Shown: piece after piece, positions 1 to 12,127 of the stretch | Layout of the letters: each line of letters opens with the position of its first letter | Numbering within the stretch: the stretch's first letter is position 1 | Source: Cymbidium sinense | Lineage: Eukaryota > Streptophyta > Magnoliopsida > Asparagales > Orchidaceae | DNA length: 64,000 nt | NCBI GenBank assembly: GCA_021442155.1 | Contig: CM038217.1 | Span: forward strand, 146,693,143-146,757,142 | Direction of reading: 5' to 3' | Translations under genes and position numbers: made by a program | Notes under the pieces: generated by a model | Seen by the model: only the letters and a program-made list of their open reading frames with translations | What the model was told of the DNA's origin: nothing | Database searches by the model: none

Positions 1-430
1 GATGCACCACGCACACAATACGGGCGGATACGGCTGAACCCACGCTGGCTGTATTTAGCGCCGCGCCAATGATACAAAATGCGTTAGGCAATAATGTAAA
101 GCCGGATCGCACGGCTAAGAGATCTACGGCCAGACATGGCTACGGGACAGACGCTACGGGCCAGACGTTAGGGCCGAAGGCCAAGGTTGGCCTCGTCTGG
201 CCTTTCGACCGGATCGTCACCCATGGTTCGACCCCAGACGCTGAATGGTCTGAATCATGACGCGTTCACCCGATTACGGAATAGCTGCGTTCACGGGCGC
301 GAACTCCACTGGCGCTGCCGCTGATGCCGCTTATCGCTGCCGCGACCGACGGGTCGGCCACTGCCGCACGCCGCTCGCGCTTCTCGACGCCATGACGCCG
401 ACGGAACACCTGACTCTCCTAAACGCCTAA
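1..430. other. GC-rich stretch, probably internal part of an LTR retroelement
   Basis: This stretch is clearly GC-rich, while nearly everything right of about 430 is AT-rich. It is full of CG dinucleotides and short repeated words such as the ACGG/GCCAGACG motifs around 120-190. One frame is open over 69-260, but I recognise no domain in it. Because an LTR-like segment follows directly, I infer that it belongs to a retroelement whose body lies left of the window. No gag, protease or reverse transcriptase motif was seen. Confidence 0.3.
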
Positions 431-926
431 AACTTCGCGAGTATCCAAATTCGTAAAATCTTATGCCACGGCTACATCTTCTTCCATAATCATAATTTTA
501 TATTTTTATGATGGTTTATTCTCAAAATGTATACTGTCCGACGCTTTGAAGAATTCATTTTCGAAGATACATATTTTTGGATGATTAAGCTAATGTCATC
601 CAAAATAGAACGATATGGCTCTCAAAATGCCACCAAATAAAGTACAAATCTTGATTGAAAGCGATATGATTTTGAGTCAAACCCGAGATCAAGACTTAAA
701 ATATCATTGGAATCTTTGGGACATCAATTAAATCCCAAAAAACTCTCAAATATGGAATGTTTATAGTCAAATCGATGCCTCGACGAGGATCTAATGAGCC
801 TAAGATCTCATAATTCGACTTTATTTGGGCATCCAAATGCTTAAAATACATCAAATGATCAAAAGAATCATCTTGAGTCCGATCGGGGGAGTATGGGCCT
901 TATACTAGAATGCCCCTCCTCCCATC

Positions 927-934
927 TATAAATA
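927..934 (+). promoter_or_regulatory. TATA box of the LTR-like segment
   Basis: A canonical TATAAATA lies about 30 bases upstream of the start of a purine-rich region, in the right place for an LTR promoter. This is sequence match only; no transcript evidence is available here. Confidence 0.4.
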
Positions 935-979
935 GCCTTCATTCCTCACATGAGAGAGGCTGCTAAGTGAAGGAGCCAA

Positions 980-1250
980 GTGAAGAGGAGTAAAACAAGT
1001 GAAGAAGAAGAGGAGTCAAGAAGAAGAGGAGGAGCCACCGAGTCCAACCACCACCGCCAGCCGATCCTTACCGACAAGCCAAGCAAGGAAGAAAAGGAAG
1101 AGTCCAAAGAAAGAAGAGAAGAGTCCGAAAGAAGGAAGAAGCGAAGAGTCCAGCAAGGAAGAAGCTGAAGAGTCAAAGCAAGGAAGAAGGTAAGAGTCCT
1201 GAAAAGGAAAGAGGAAGAGTAGAGGAAGAAAGCAAGGAGGAAGAAGAAGT
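980..1250 (+). repeat. Degenerate purine-rich repeat (AAGAGTCC-type)
   Basis: About 270 bases are almost purely A and G, interrupted by recurring AAGAGTCC or AAGAGTCA words spaced 20-40 bases apart. Two plus-strand frames are open and would give Lys/Glu/Ser-rich peptides, and the minus strand gives Leu/Ser-rich ones. These are low-complexity by-products, not likely genes. It probably lies in the R region of the LTR. Confidence 0.6.
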
Positions 1251-2149
1251 TTTGAAGCTTGAAGATCCTCCAAGGTCGCACTCCTGCTCGACTGCCATCA
1301 ACCACCATCACCATCGCCAATTGTCCTGTGATCTCCACTCAAAGAACCATTACAACCTTATCGCTTTTATACCGCTTTTTCCTCCCTATGCAACTCAGAA
1401 TCTTGTATCGTGAAGACTCAGACTCTAAAAGATATATGGAAGCTTTTTTATCAGCCCTATTTTTTTCCCCTTTTCGATTTTCCACGCTAAAATTTTGAGC
1501 TCTTTGTTAATTCGCTGTGGACTTCAACAAGGCTACGAACTTTCACTCTACCACGACTGGTTTTCCAGCACACAACAAATGTATATATGTATGTAATTTA
1601 ATTGACATTTTAACAATCAAATCAAACCAAAATAAAATATTTAGATTAATTTAAATATCACAATCAATTATAAAAATTGAAATCGCTCAATGTATTTTAT
1701 GATGGCTCAATTATCAGAAATTTTACGATCGTGAATTTGATCCGAAAGCAATTCACGGATCGAATGTGAATGCTTGATCCGAAAGCAATTGCCGGATCGA
1801 ATGTGAATCTCTCGATCCGCTCAACGCAGAAAGCGTGCTCGCTGGCGTTTAGGACTTTTGCTCGAAATTAAAACGAGCCGGCTGGATTTAAATGGCTCAA
1901 ACTTAATTCACAAAGAATACAAAGAAATTCACATAAATTGAAATTTGCTTGAATTTATTGTATAAAATTGAAATTTAAATCAATATAACAATTACATTGT
2001 ACATATTTAATTGTGTTTAGCCAATACAAAAAATCAAGTTTACAAATATATAAATAAAAGACAATATCAAGAGCACATATTTAAATTGACTCGAGAGAGT
2101 TATAATCATCTTCAAGTATTTGTAATCTATACAAATTTCTATGTTCTAC

Positions 2150-3720
2150 TTGTAGACTCCAGGTTGCCGAGGCCATCCAATAGCACCATTAAAATAAAGA
2201 AAGCTCCAAAATAGATTGGCGAGGTTGTCTGACTATCCAATGAGAGCCACTAATGATGGATCATAATTTTTTGTTGGAAGAAATATTAGAAGTAAAAACA
2301 AATCAAGTAAGCATCTAGGTAAAAGAGTTAAAGACAAAAAAGAATATATCAAATGTGCTCACACAAGCAAATATCCTTCCAATCAAGGGTTACATCACGA
2401 AAAGTTACTATGAACCAATAGATGAGTGAAATCATCCCCTTCATAGCCTACATACCTGAGGTGGAACAACTTTCATTTGGAGGAGTTGATATGGTCTTTA
2501 ATACCTGCATACACAATAGAAAAGAAGGCAGCATAGATCGGAATGGTAAAGGGATGCCACCCACCCCATATAAGATATGTATCACCAAATAATGCCCACA
2601 AGTCATGAGAATGCACAGCCAATAAAATCCCAAACCAGCTGAAAATTCTGGGCACATCCACCATAAAGACTAAGCAGTTGCTAGCCCTAAAGCTCATAAT
2701 ATGGGAAGAAAGACTAAGCATAGACAAAATGAAGGCAAAAGTAGGACCATAGTTGAGAAGGTCATTCATAAAAAGAACATGCAAAGATCCAAAAACAATG
2801 ATATCCAGGAACAATAAGACTAACATCAAGAATGTTAGAAGCAAGGCAACCTCCAAACAAGAAAGGGTGAGGTTCAACCACACCCGTAAATGAAAATCCC
2901 AACAGATAGAAACCAGAAAAGAAGAATGGAAAAGTAAGTAATCGGTTCCAAACATAGACTAAAAAGATCAAGAAAGTTATAATAAAAATATACTCTTTCA
3001 AACCAAATGCAGAGTTCTAATCCAAGCAAAAGAAGGTAGTCCACCCTATGAGCCACCAAGACAACCAAGAATTCAAACATTAGACTTTGAACCATCAGGA
3101 TGAAAGATAGAAAGAGTTATCCAGTCATAAACACTAAAAAAATCCTGAGGGAAAGCCATAGGCAACAACCACTAATTGAAATCCAAGGACAGGAGAATCC
3201 AATTTAAACAGCCTGATACAACAACAAAAAATAGAAAAAAAAGTCCTTTAGAATCACAAATAATCCAACAACCAGAGATAGCCGCAAACAAGAACCCCAA
3301 CAGAGTCATCATCAACCAAGTCCAAAAGATCCAACCCGTAGTTTGCAGCCTTCCAGTTCATAACACAAATTAAAAATAGAACCTCAAGATACAAAAGGCA
3401 CACCCAATATTTAGAAGATATAATAATCCAGAAGCATCCAACCTTACACTCATCTAGAACTGCACTAAAAAAAGGATAGATAGCCATAAGAAAATAGTTT
3501 TCCAAGCTAAAACCAAAATAACAAAGAGCAGTCACACACTCCTCTTAGCGAGGAGCAAAACCAAGAGAGAAAGGACAACTAAAATCAACGGAAAATATCA
3601 TCCCGAAACACAAGGAATAAAGTGAAGGTCACAAAAATATCATAAGCAACACCTATAAAGGAAAAAAAAACCCACAGCCAGGCAACACTAGCAAACATCC
3701 AATCATACAATAAATATCGA
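2150..3720 (-). pseudogene. Decayed hydrophobic reading frames, origin unknown (copy A)
   Basis: On the minus strand a series of overlapping open frames (for example 3535-3254, 3095-2874, 2955-2473) would encode Phe/Leu/Trp-rich peptides that look like stacked membrane segments. Frame changes between pieces imply many small indels. The same peptides recur in copy B with different breaks, and piecing the copies together extends the open stretch. It sits inside the hAT element, so it may be captured host coding sequence. The caution is that an A/C-rich plus strand automatically yields hydrophobic, stop-poor antisense frames. I do not recognise the family. Confidence 0.3.
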
Positions 3721-5400
3721 CAATGAGCAATCAAAGAGAAAGCAAGCAAACGATCACAAGAAAAATAGCAAGAGAAGATTTATACAGAGGATATTTAATT
3801 ATAAATAGCAACAGAGGACTTATACAGAAGATATTTCCAAAACCTGCAATGTGAGACAACAAAATATATCTTATTTGTAAACAACTTGTTGTCTGCCAAG
3901 TGCCAATGAGATTATCCACTAAAATGTAAGAAGATCATTATTGTCCAACTTGAGCCTTCAAGCAGCCCCTCCCATATGGCCATACATCAAACTAAAATTA
4001 ATAGCCGAGCTAACCATACGACCATACATCAAACTAAGCAGCCATCTTAGATGTAATAATTCTAGGAAGCTCATATAATCTTGTATTCAGCTCTTCAAGT
4101 AAAACATTAAGTAAGAGGACTTATACAAAAATGCAAATGAAAGAATAGTTCAGCCCCTATATATACTCACAGTATTGATCTCATATTGGTACAAATAGGT
4201 GATAGCAAAAACATCACAGATGAGTAAACCAATGGCTTGATTTCATTTTTCTATTATCAAGCAACGGTGGAGATAATATTGCAGAAGGTAGTGGCAGACA
4301 ACAAATTGTCTTAATTTTGAATGTAAATTTATCACAAAGATATTTCATAGCAACATTTTACTAACAATAAATCTCCCTATTGAAGATGAAGAAGTTTTCT
4401 TTATCTTCTTTGAGGCAATAATTAGCATTAGTCCTCTACATTCTAAAGTTGTATTTTTATTTTATTTTTTGCCCTCAAAATACCGAGATGATTGGTATTT
4501 TTAGGGTGACATAAGACGTTGAAAAACTTCAACTTCAATTATATGAAAATGCAAAATGATTTCAAAAGCTCAAGAAAGTTCTTCTACTATTAAAATGTGC
4601 AAATAGTACTACAACGTAATTGAAACAAGTCTTCCAACCTTCTATTTTCATGATTGAAAACACTACAACTGAAATGTAGAAATAAGATTGTAACAAGTAC
4701 AAAAATTGATAAAGTAAACCATAATTATTAAAAGGCCAAACTTTAAACATTGCAACTTATTGTAAGCCACTATTTCAAAGCAGAAAACTGTAAAAGTATT
4801 TTGTCACTCTAAGTGGTCTCAAATTTTTTCATTGACCAAATCAATATATTAAAAAATTATAATTGACCATATTGTAAGCCCAAAAATTAGTAATTTCCTC
4901 AAAAGTCATCTTAGTATAATTTTATCATTGGGCATTCAAAATTAAAAATAAACGTTAATTGTTAAAGTCTACAATACATAAAACAGTAATTACAACTTAC
5001 AACTTACAAAAGCATATTAGTGAAAGCCCATAAAACAATGTTACCCTCGTGAAATTCAAATTTACGAATCCACACTCAAGCTTCCAATGTGATATAGCTA
5101 AGTTTCAAATAAGATGTCAAATTGAAATGCGCTTTTTATAAAAAATTAAATAGAATGTAATTTCAATTATATAAAAATAGAATGATGAACACAAGATCAT
5201 AGATCTTTAATTTCCACCCATATTAAGGCATCCAATATTTTTGGTGAAATAAAACTTCTATAATCACTAAGCACATGACCACTGCACTGAAGGTATAAGC
5301 AGTTGAAACACACAAACTAGAAATTGAATCAGTTTCTTCAAGGTCCTCAGTTATAGGATCAAAAAACTTTTGTCTCTTTTCTCTAACACTTTTTTGTCAG
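3720..5400. other. AT-rich interior of the hAT element, nothing recognised (copy A)
   Basis: No long open frame and no hAT catalytic motif were seen on either strand. Short minus-strand frames (3919-3731, 4750-4562) are conserved in copy B but match nothing I know. The copy B equivalent is 27,720-29,395. Confidence 0.5.
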
Positions 5401-5401
5401 T

Positions 5402-5650
5402 AGTGATTCATTTTGTAATCTCAATTGGTAGTACAATTTTGGTTTAACATAAGACTTAACACAATAATTGCATTCATACTTTTGTATGATATTTCCTTTT
5501 TCTGAGACTGATATTTCAGTGAAATGTTGCCAAACTTCAGAACGTTGCCTTTTACCCTTTCTATCATCTATACAAGTAATTTCATCAATACTATCAATAT
5601 CATTTTTGGCGCTTTCAAAGAAGGTTGAGTTGAGGAACTATTTGATTTGA
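5402..5650 (-). pseudogene. hAT transposase N-terminus with BED-type zinc finger remnant (copy A)
   Basis: One minus-strand frame is open for about 80 codons and contains VWQHFTE, then about 20 residues later CNYC followed by a Tyr-containing stretch. This is the spacing of a BED finger (aromatic-x-x-F ... C-x2-C ... H-x-H). The histidine pair is not recognisable. The likely start, MESHSQ, is in another frame because of indels near 5640. BED fingers occur at the N-terminus of plant hAT transposases, which fits the element ends found around it. Confidence 0.55.
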
Positions 5651-7151
5651 GAGTGACTTTCCATCATATCTATACAAATATAATATGATTTAATTATAAA
5701 CTCGCATGTAAAACAGCAAATAATTATAATTTGTATGTGAATAATTTTATGAAGGCAATAAAGTTTTCTGAGAAAGAAATAAATGTTGAGGGATAAATTC
5801 TTCAAAGTTTTAAACCTGAATTGTAGCTTAAGTATATCAGCCAACAACCATATACAATAATGCAACAATACAAGTGCAAAAAAATTTGTACTTCAAGATT
5901 TTAAATTATACAAAATTTTGAGCATACCATATCCATATTCCATATTGAATAACATGTCAAGACTCAAGAGGTGTATTTATCACTTATCAGTGGAGCGGTG
6001 AATCAATGGTGATACACAAGAAATCAAGAATCATCTCTTCATAAGTCATAAGATTTTTTTTATTATCTCACATTCATCCATAAATGTGAGAAAGGACATG
6101 AAATATGACATTGTTCTTTTTCCAGAAAGTTGAGTCAAAGAATAAACATACTTCACTTACAATAGAGGATAATACATTGATTGTATTGACTATTGATCGG
6201 CTTTGAGCCTTTGAGAGTGTCGTCAAGACTCAAGAGTAATTAATATATGAACAAATGAATAATGAAACTATAATATATAAAAACAAATAACTAACAAACT
6301 TCTATGCCATAAACTAACCAGTAAAATTAACCAATATTGCTACTGTCTATACCATAGAAATGATCAAATGAGACTTCGGCAAAGAAACAAACCGAGCGGG
6401 GAGCGGTTGAGCCAAGTAACCCAAGTTGCAAAGTTAAGAAATAACAATAACTTTACCATAGAGAAAAAATACACTTACAATGTAAGTCACAAGGCCGAGA
6501 TTAGTAAGAAATAAAGCACGATTCACTAATCACGTGAGATTGAGAAAACCAGGGGATCGGAGGAGTGAGGACCAAGAGGCTAAGAGGCTAAGAATAGAGA
6601 ATCGTTTCACTCTTTCAAGAGTCAAGCCCTACCCGCAACCGCAAAGATAAGAGAGAAGAGAAAGAACTCAAAGAAGTTACTGGCCTCAATAAGTCGGAGT
6701 TACAAGCGCCAAGGCTGGAATTTGAAAGGGTAAAATGAACCAGACGTCAAGCATTCACCTTTGATCTCACGTGGACCTGAGAGGCGAAGGAGAATTGCCA
6801 TTCATCCGTGAGGTCGAGCAAAACTCTATTCGAGCAGTTCGAAAAATCGAACGAGCCGATTTAACTACGGATCGAAATCGGCTCGAACTTAAAACCGAGC
6901 CAACAAATCAGCTGGTGGCTCGGCTCGTGTAGCTCGATTCGAACTCGATTCGAGCTAACATACAAGCCGACTTTCGAGCGATTAACGATCTTCGAGCAAA
7001 TTTCTCAGCCCTAATCACCTCTCTTTCCCTCTCTTCTCAAATTTCCACTCTCAATCTTTTTCTCCATAAGTACCCAATCATCTTCTTTTTTTTTTTTACT
7101 TTAGATCTTCTATTTATAAAATTTAGGGATATGAAAAATCATGATAAACTA

Positions 7152-7153
7152 TG

Positions 7154-7203
<50 letters not shown>
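7152..7203. repeat. Compound (TA)n(GA)n microsatellite, copy A
   Basis: About 11 TA units run straight into about 14 GA units just outside the hAT right end. In copy B (31088-31116) only the GA part remains, so the TA part contracted or expanded after the duplication. Confidence 0.9.
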
Positions 7204-7208
<5 letters not shown>

Positions 7209-7296
7209 ATATGTAGCATATAATACTTATGTATTTATATATCTAAGCCTAAAGTTTGAAACCTAGAAAGCATCCATTTGCAGCGGCAGAGGGAGG

Positions 7297-7600
7297 GTGG
7301 GGGCACGTGTCCCCACTGGATATCTACGACCCTCTGGTTGCAGAAGGAAGAAAATGCGAATCGATTGGGCTGCTGAGCTATTTCTCCCCCTTCCCCTAGT
7401 TATCTTAGCTCTCATCTCCTCCATCTCAATCTATTTGCTTTTTTTTCTCTTCCGGAAAGAAATTCCTCAGGAAAAACTCACACTACCCGGATCAGAGCCC
7501 TATCCCATCATCGGCCACCTCCCCAATTCCTCCGCCATCTACTTTCTTGAGTGGTCGACGATTTCTCACCAACACCTTTGTCTTCCATTCTTTTGATAAT
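7297..7600 (+). pseudogene. Cytochrome P450 N-terminal fragment (copy A), CYP94/86-clan-like
   Basis: The frame encodes a leader, a strongly hydrophobic segment (about residues 27-52, a P450-type membrane anchor) and then the proline-rich hinge motif PYPIIGHLP followed by FLEWST. This order is typical of plant 86-clan P450s such as CYP94. After EWST the frame shifts: the expected TNTFVF segment is readable in another frame, and homology then stops. The I-helix, ExxR and heme-Cys regions are absent. It is a short decayed fragment. Family placement rests only on the hinge motif and the EWST segment. Confidence 0.6.
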
Positions 7601-10320
7601 AGATAACTTATGACTCAAACTCTACTTCAAAAAAAAAAAATTTATTGGATTTTTGATTCATCTACTCTATTGTGCTTATGATATCGAGACCTCAAAATCC
7701 TCGGCTTTCTTCTCACCCTACAGATTGTTAACTAAATCTCGTGGAACTGCGCCGCAGCGTCACCGCGATCGACTGACTGGGCCACACGCTTAAGATGACC
7801 CTTGTTTTTCCTTGTAGTATTTTGCCCTCCTCGCACTTTTGCAAGTTAAGTGTTGTTTGGCTGCTGGATTTGAGCAGGATTTAAGCCGGATTTAACTTAA
7901 ATCTAGCCAAACGGTATTTTTGGACAAGTTAAATCGGGTGCTTTTGCAATTGCGTTAAAACCGCTTTCACAAGTTAACCGATTTGCTAAATCGCTAGTAG
8001 TAGCTTTACTTTAGAGAAGCTCAAGCGTGAGAAAGAGGGTGGGAGGGACGACGAGGATTGCCTTCGGGATGCCTCCCTTCTCTTTTTTGGGCAATAGCAA
8101 AATGAAGGATTTCGAACACTGAAATTCCCTCAATCTCTTCCCTTTTATGATTTATTAAATTTATTTTGATTTATTTTTAATTTAATTTTATTTTATTTAA
8201 ATAATGATTAATTAATATATCATTTTAGATTAATTATAATTTAATTGAAATTAGATGTAAATGATATAGGCTTATTATTTTATAATTAAAAAATAGATTT
8301 ATAATCAGTTGGTGTATTATATTATGATAATTATATTTAATTAATTTACTTATGATTATATTATCTTTATGTAAATAAATTAAATAAAAATGAGAATAAT
8401 TATAAAAATATTAACATTCTTGTCTCTTTATATAATATTTTTTGTAAATTGAATATATATATTTAAGATAGAAGAATAAATTTTTAAATACTTGATAAAG
8501 CGTAAGTTAAATAGTCAAATTTTATTTTATATATATCCTTCAAATATTAATTTTTAAAATATTTTCTTTACTTTTAATTTATATTACATAATCTTAGAGG
8601 AGTAGAATAATCAAAAATATCTTTAAGTCGAACAATCTCATGATCGACATTAGATACAAATAATTTTTATTTAAGATGAGAATTGATCAGACAACGATTT
8701 CGTAATACAGAGGTTTATAAACGAATGTAAAAAAAAAATATATTATTATGAGATTTTATTTCTTTATTTTGTTATATGAGATATTTTATTTTATATAAAA
8801 GTGAATTATTTTTTATCTTATTGTGCCTCCATTAAAATAAGTTTCTGGATCTGTCTCTGTCCATTTGATCATGATTGTTGTACAAGGGATAGGACACCAT
8901 GCTTAATAGAGAATATCCGTATTTATCTGATTAATTATTCTATTACTTAGAAAACTTATACCCTGGAACATATCGAATGGTTTGAAAATGCGATCATATT
9001 CCAATACCCACACATTAAAATGCCAAAAAAAAAATAATAATAATAATTATCAACAAAAAATGGTTTTTATGAATTTTATATATATAAAAAAAAGCTCAAC
9101 ATAACATCACCAAAATTTAATTAGGATAAGTTTTTAAAATCAAATTATTATATTTTTTTATAATATTTAAATGACATAAAATGACATTATTTGATTTATT
9201 AATTATACAAAATTTAAATGACATTTACTATAAGACATGGTAAGATATTAATAAATTTGTAAACAGCTAACAAAATAACTAGTGTTGAAACCTAAACAGA
9301 AAGTTTCTCAATACAAACAATATTTCATAAATAAAATATAAATTAATGAAGATATTTATTGTTAAATCTGAGATAAATAATAAAGTATTAAAATACAATT
9401 TTTTAAAAATATTATATATATATATATATATATATCAATAAAATATATATTTTATATCATATATCAATTCTTTTAAAGTTATTTTAATAAAATTACTTCA
9501 CAATATCTTAACTATTTGTTTTTTTTTTCATTTTAAAATGGTCAAACCAACAACCAATTCTAACTTTGCCTTAAAGAGAAAATAATGGATTGGAATTTTG
9601 AAATTTTTGCCATTCTAGGCATCAATAAAAAGCTTAGAAATGAAATAATAATGGTAACTTCATAAGACTTCTTTAGTTAAGTTTTCTTAGTGATTGGTCT
9701 TTGGAGGAGTTGGTAGAATGCTTTATCTCTAACTAGAAGACCTATGTTAAAATTACACCTCACTATTTACTAATTTCTAAACCTAATTGCCATTAGGTCT
9801 CAAATAAAAAAAGTTAAGTTTTCCCCAACAATTATTATGGGTAAAGTGCAAAAATTGATATCACCATTTCTCTCTTTCACAAATGTCCACTAATTAATGG
9901 TTCAAGCGACTGCAAATGAGCATTGAAATCAAATTTTGTTTATCAGCTAGTCATGTGCTTATAATTGATTTCAACTATGAAGGCTCTAATATGAGCTAAC
10001 GATTGGTCAAATAAATGCTAGATTAGGGCTAGTGGATTGGAGGGCAGCAATTACTTTGAGATGTTGATGTTACAAGCAAGAAATTGTTTTGAGTTTGTAT
10101 TAGTGATTTCTCTATGTGGTAGCCTTAATTTGAATTAGGGCTTTGGCTTATGTTTTATGATTATATGAGTTAAGTAAGTCAAGTTATATTGCCTTTATGG
10201 TTTGAATTTGGTAACTCATCTCCTAATATAAGTGATACATTAAAAATGGTACCAACAATTTTTAAGGGCAGCTAATTTTGAAGCATCAATGTAGGAAGCC
10301 ACAAATGACTTTGGTCAAAA
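7600..10320. other. AT-rich non-coding stretch of copy A
   Basis: I see no gene here. The stretch 7840-8060 has GC-richer, TE-like words (CTAGCCAAACGG, TTAAATCCGG type) and may be a small transposon remnant. A (TA)n tract lies near 9414-9436. From about 8,600 onward the sequence is nearly identical to copy B (about 32,300-34,060). Confidence 0.5.
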
Positions 10321-10323
10321 GAG

Positions 10324-10626
10324 GTGAATGCTACTTCCACTTCAAGATCTTTTATTGAGGTAGTGTTAGTCATCGTCATTGATAATAATAAACTTACAAT
10401 CGACATCCATTATAACAATGAGATTATCATCATAATGCTCATTGAAAATTATGAAATTGGCAACCCTTTTATAGACACACGAAGTTTAGTAAATATTATC
10501 TTTAAAAGTGTTTTTGAAAATATAAACTTGGATTCTTTTGGATTGGAGCCCACTGTATGGTGGTTGATTAATACTTTCTATGACAAGTGCTACGAAATAG
10601 GAGTAATTATGTTATCAGTTACTTGA
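10324..10626 (+). pseudogene. Ty3/Gypsy retropepsin (protease) fragment, copy A
   Basis: A 100-codon open frame contains a retropepsin-like core: IIIIMLIENYEIGNPFIDTR, in which DTRS (residues 51-54) stands where Gypsy proteases have D-T/S-G-S, followed by a VNIIFKSVFE helix-like segment. This is the usual layout of the protease in Ogre/Athila-like Gypsy polyproteins. The catalytic-loop Gly is replaced by Arg, and no reverse transcriptase follows, so this is a dead fragment. Identification is by motif pattern only. Confidence 0.55.
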
Positions 10627-11225
10627 GGAGAATATGATCATTAACTTTCAATAATGATTGATTTCTTCATAGTTAATGTTTTGATGACTTGTAACATAAT
10701 ATCAACCACATGTTTCTCAAGATTTTCAAGAAGATAGTGTCAACCCCTAAAACTCAAATTCATGTCTTTATAATAATATCCATATTGTGAGAGGTGGAGA
10801 TCGATAGACAAAAGTCTATTCTAATTGGGGGTCTTATTGATGTTTATCCTTATGAATATAAAGCTTTGGAATAAAGTGAAACCTATCCAAGGTGCTAACT
10901 TTTCAGCAAAGATACATAATTGAAAGATCAGATAAGACTTAAAAGAAACATTCAAATATTAAAACTTATTATTCAGTTAATTCTCCATTCAAAGAAATTA
11001 TTCACCTATTTTATTTAACTTATTAATTTAGAGGTTTTTTTTTTTTTTAAATTATTACTCTACTTTTAAATGGCCATTCAAGTCATTTTATTAGAGTAAG
11101 CCCTCGAAGCAATGGGGGATATTCAAAATCTAAAAGATATTTTGACATTTATGCAATATTCAAATAACAATAATTATTCAATAAAAAAAATGTATTAATT
11201 CATTTGCACGGTGCTAACGAAATTA

Positions 11226-11447
11226 GGGGATATTTGGGAACAATTTTATTTTTGTTTTTTATTTTATTTATATTTTGTTTTAAAATAATATATATTTGAT
11301 GTTTATAAAAATGTTAAAAGCATCAAAAAGTTGTTTTAAATGATTTTAAAAATAAAAAAATAATAGTAATACCACTTAAAAACATTAAAGAAATATGTTC
11401 TAAAAATAAAATAAAAAACAAAAATAAAATTGATCCCGAACATCCCC
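11226..11447. mobile_element. Tourist-like (PIF/Harbinger) MITE, copy A
   Basis: A 222-bp stem-loop. The left arm GGGGATATTTGGGAACAATT and the reverse complement of the right arm GGGGATGTTCGGGATCAATT match over 40-plus bases, continuing into T-rich arms. It is flanked on both sides by TTA (11223-11225 and 11448-11450), the usual 3-bp Harbinger/Tourist target duplication. It has no coding capacity. It is present in both copies, so insertion preceded the duplication. Confidence 0.85.
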
Positions 11448-12127
11448 TTAATTTTTTTACAAAATAAAAAAAGTAAATGCAAAAGAAGAAATAAAAAAGC
11501 AAAATAAATGAGTCCATTCTCATTTTTATTAAGTATTGTTATTCTAATCGTGTCTATCTTCATCACCACTAGAGATATTGAGAGAGACTTCATTCATATC
11601 CGGCACTTAGAAATCCTATCAGATACACAAATAGTTCAGAAGGAATCAACGAAGATAGTTTAAAAGATGAATACAGTTATGAACTTTGTTTTCTGTTAGG
11701 CAAGCAACTAAGTAAAACTCTTTATAAGATCAAAGAAAATATAGAAATTTCATTTGGATCGAATATCCACCCATTAAATCTGTGATCACACAGTTTTTAT
11801 TATATTGTAAGAGTATAATTATAGGATATATGCTCTTTAATTACGTACCAACTCAACTCTCTTATATGAGATATTATCTGTTTTGGATTAGCCCATCTTA
11901 TATTAGACTGAACCTTCATGATTTTATCTTTTTTTTGATGAAGTTTTTAGAAAATCAAACAAAAATGGTTCCCTCACATGCATGCTTGATTATAGAGTTT
12001 CCCACGAATTTTCACCAATTATATCAAAGGGTGCCTCATATATTTGGGGTCTATCCCACATCTTCCTGTAACCTTATAACTTTTTATTTATTTATTTCTT
12101 TGATACGATATTTAGTTTATTCATGTT

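Larger units (their letters stand above)
430..1577 (+). mobile_element. LTR-like segment of a retrotransposon
   Basis: An AT-rich leader is followed by a TATA box (927-934), a purine-rich transcribed-looking part (980-1250) and a pyrimidine-rich tail ending in a CA-rich terminus near 1577. This is the layout of a long terminal repeat (U3-R-U5). Its right end coincides to within a base or two with the left edge of duplicated copy A, which suggests that a retroelement inserted there. The left border is a guess from base composition, and no second LTR is in the window to confirm it. Confidence 0.4.
1665..7013 (-). mobile_element. hAT-type DNA transposon, copy A (left end eroded)
   Basis: The right terminus reads TTTCTCAGCCCTA, followed at 7014-7021 by ATCACCTC. 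In copy B the matching left terminus TAGGGTTGAGAA is preceded by the same ATCACCTC. An 8-bp target duplication and TAGGG-type inverted ends mark a hAT element. In copy A the left end is eroded, so 1665 is approximate. A BED-finger remnant (5402-5650, minus) supports the family. Subterminal DNA near 6830-6980 is rich in GCTCGA/CGAGC words. No hAT catalytic or dimerisation segment was found, so it looks non-autonomous. Confidence 0.7.

Noticed and set aside
980..1338. Overlapping open frames of 62-130 codons on both strands
   Set aside because: All arise from the purine-rich low-complexity tract; peptides are Lys/Glu/Ser or Leu/Ser runs without domains.
11323..11593. Hydrophobic minus-strand frames of 66-85 codons
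   Set aside because: They are translations of the T-rich arms of the Tourist-like MITE and its flank.
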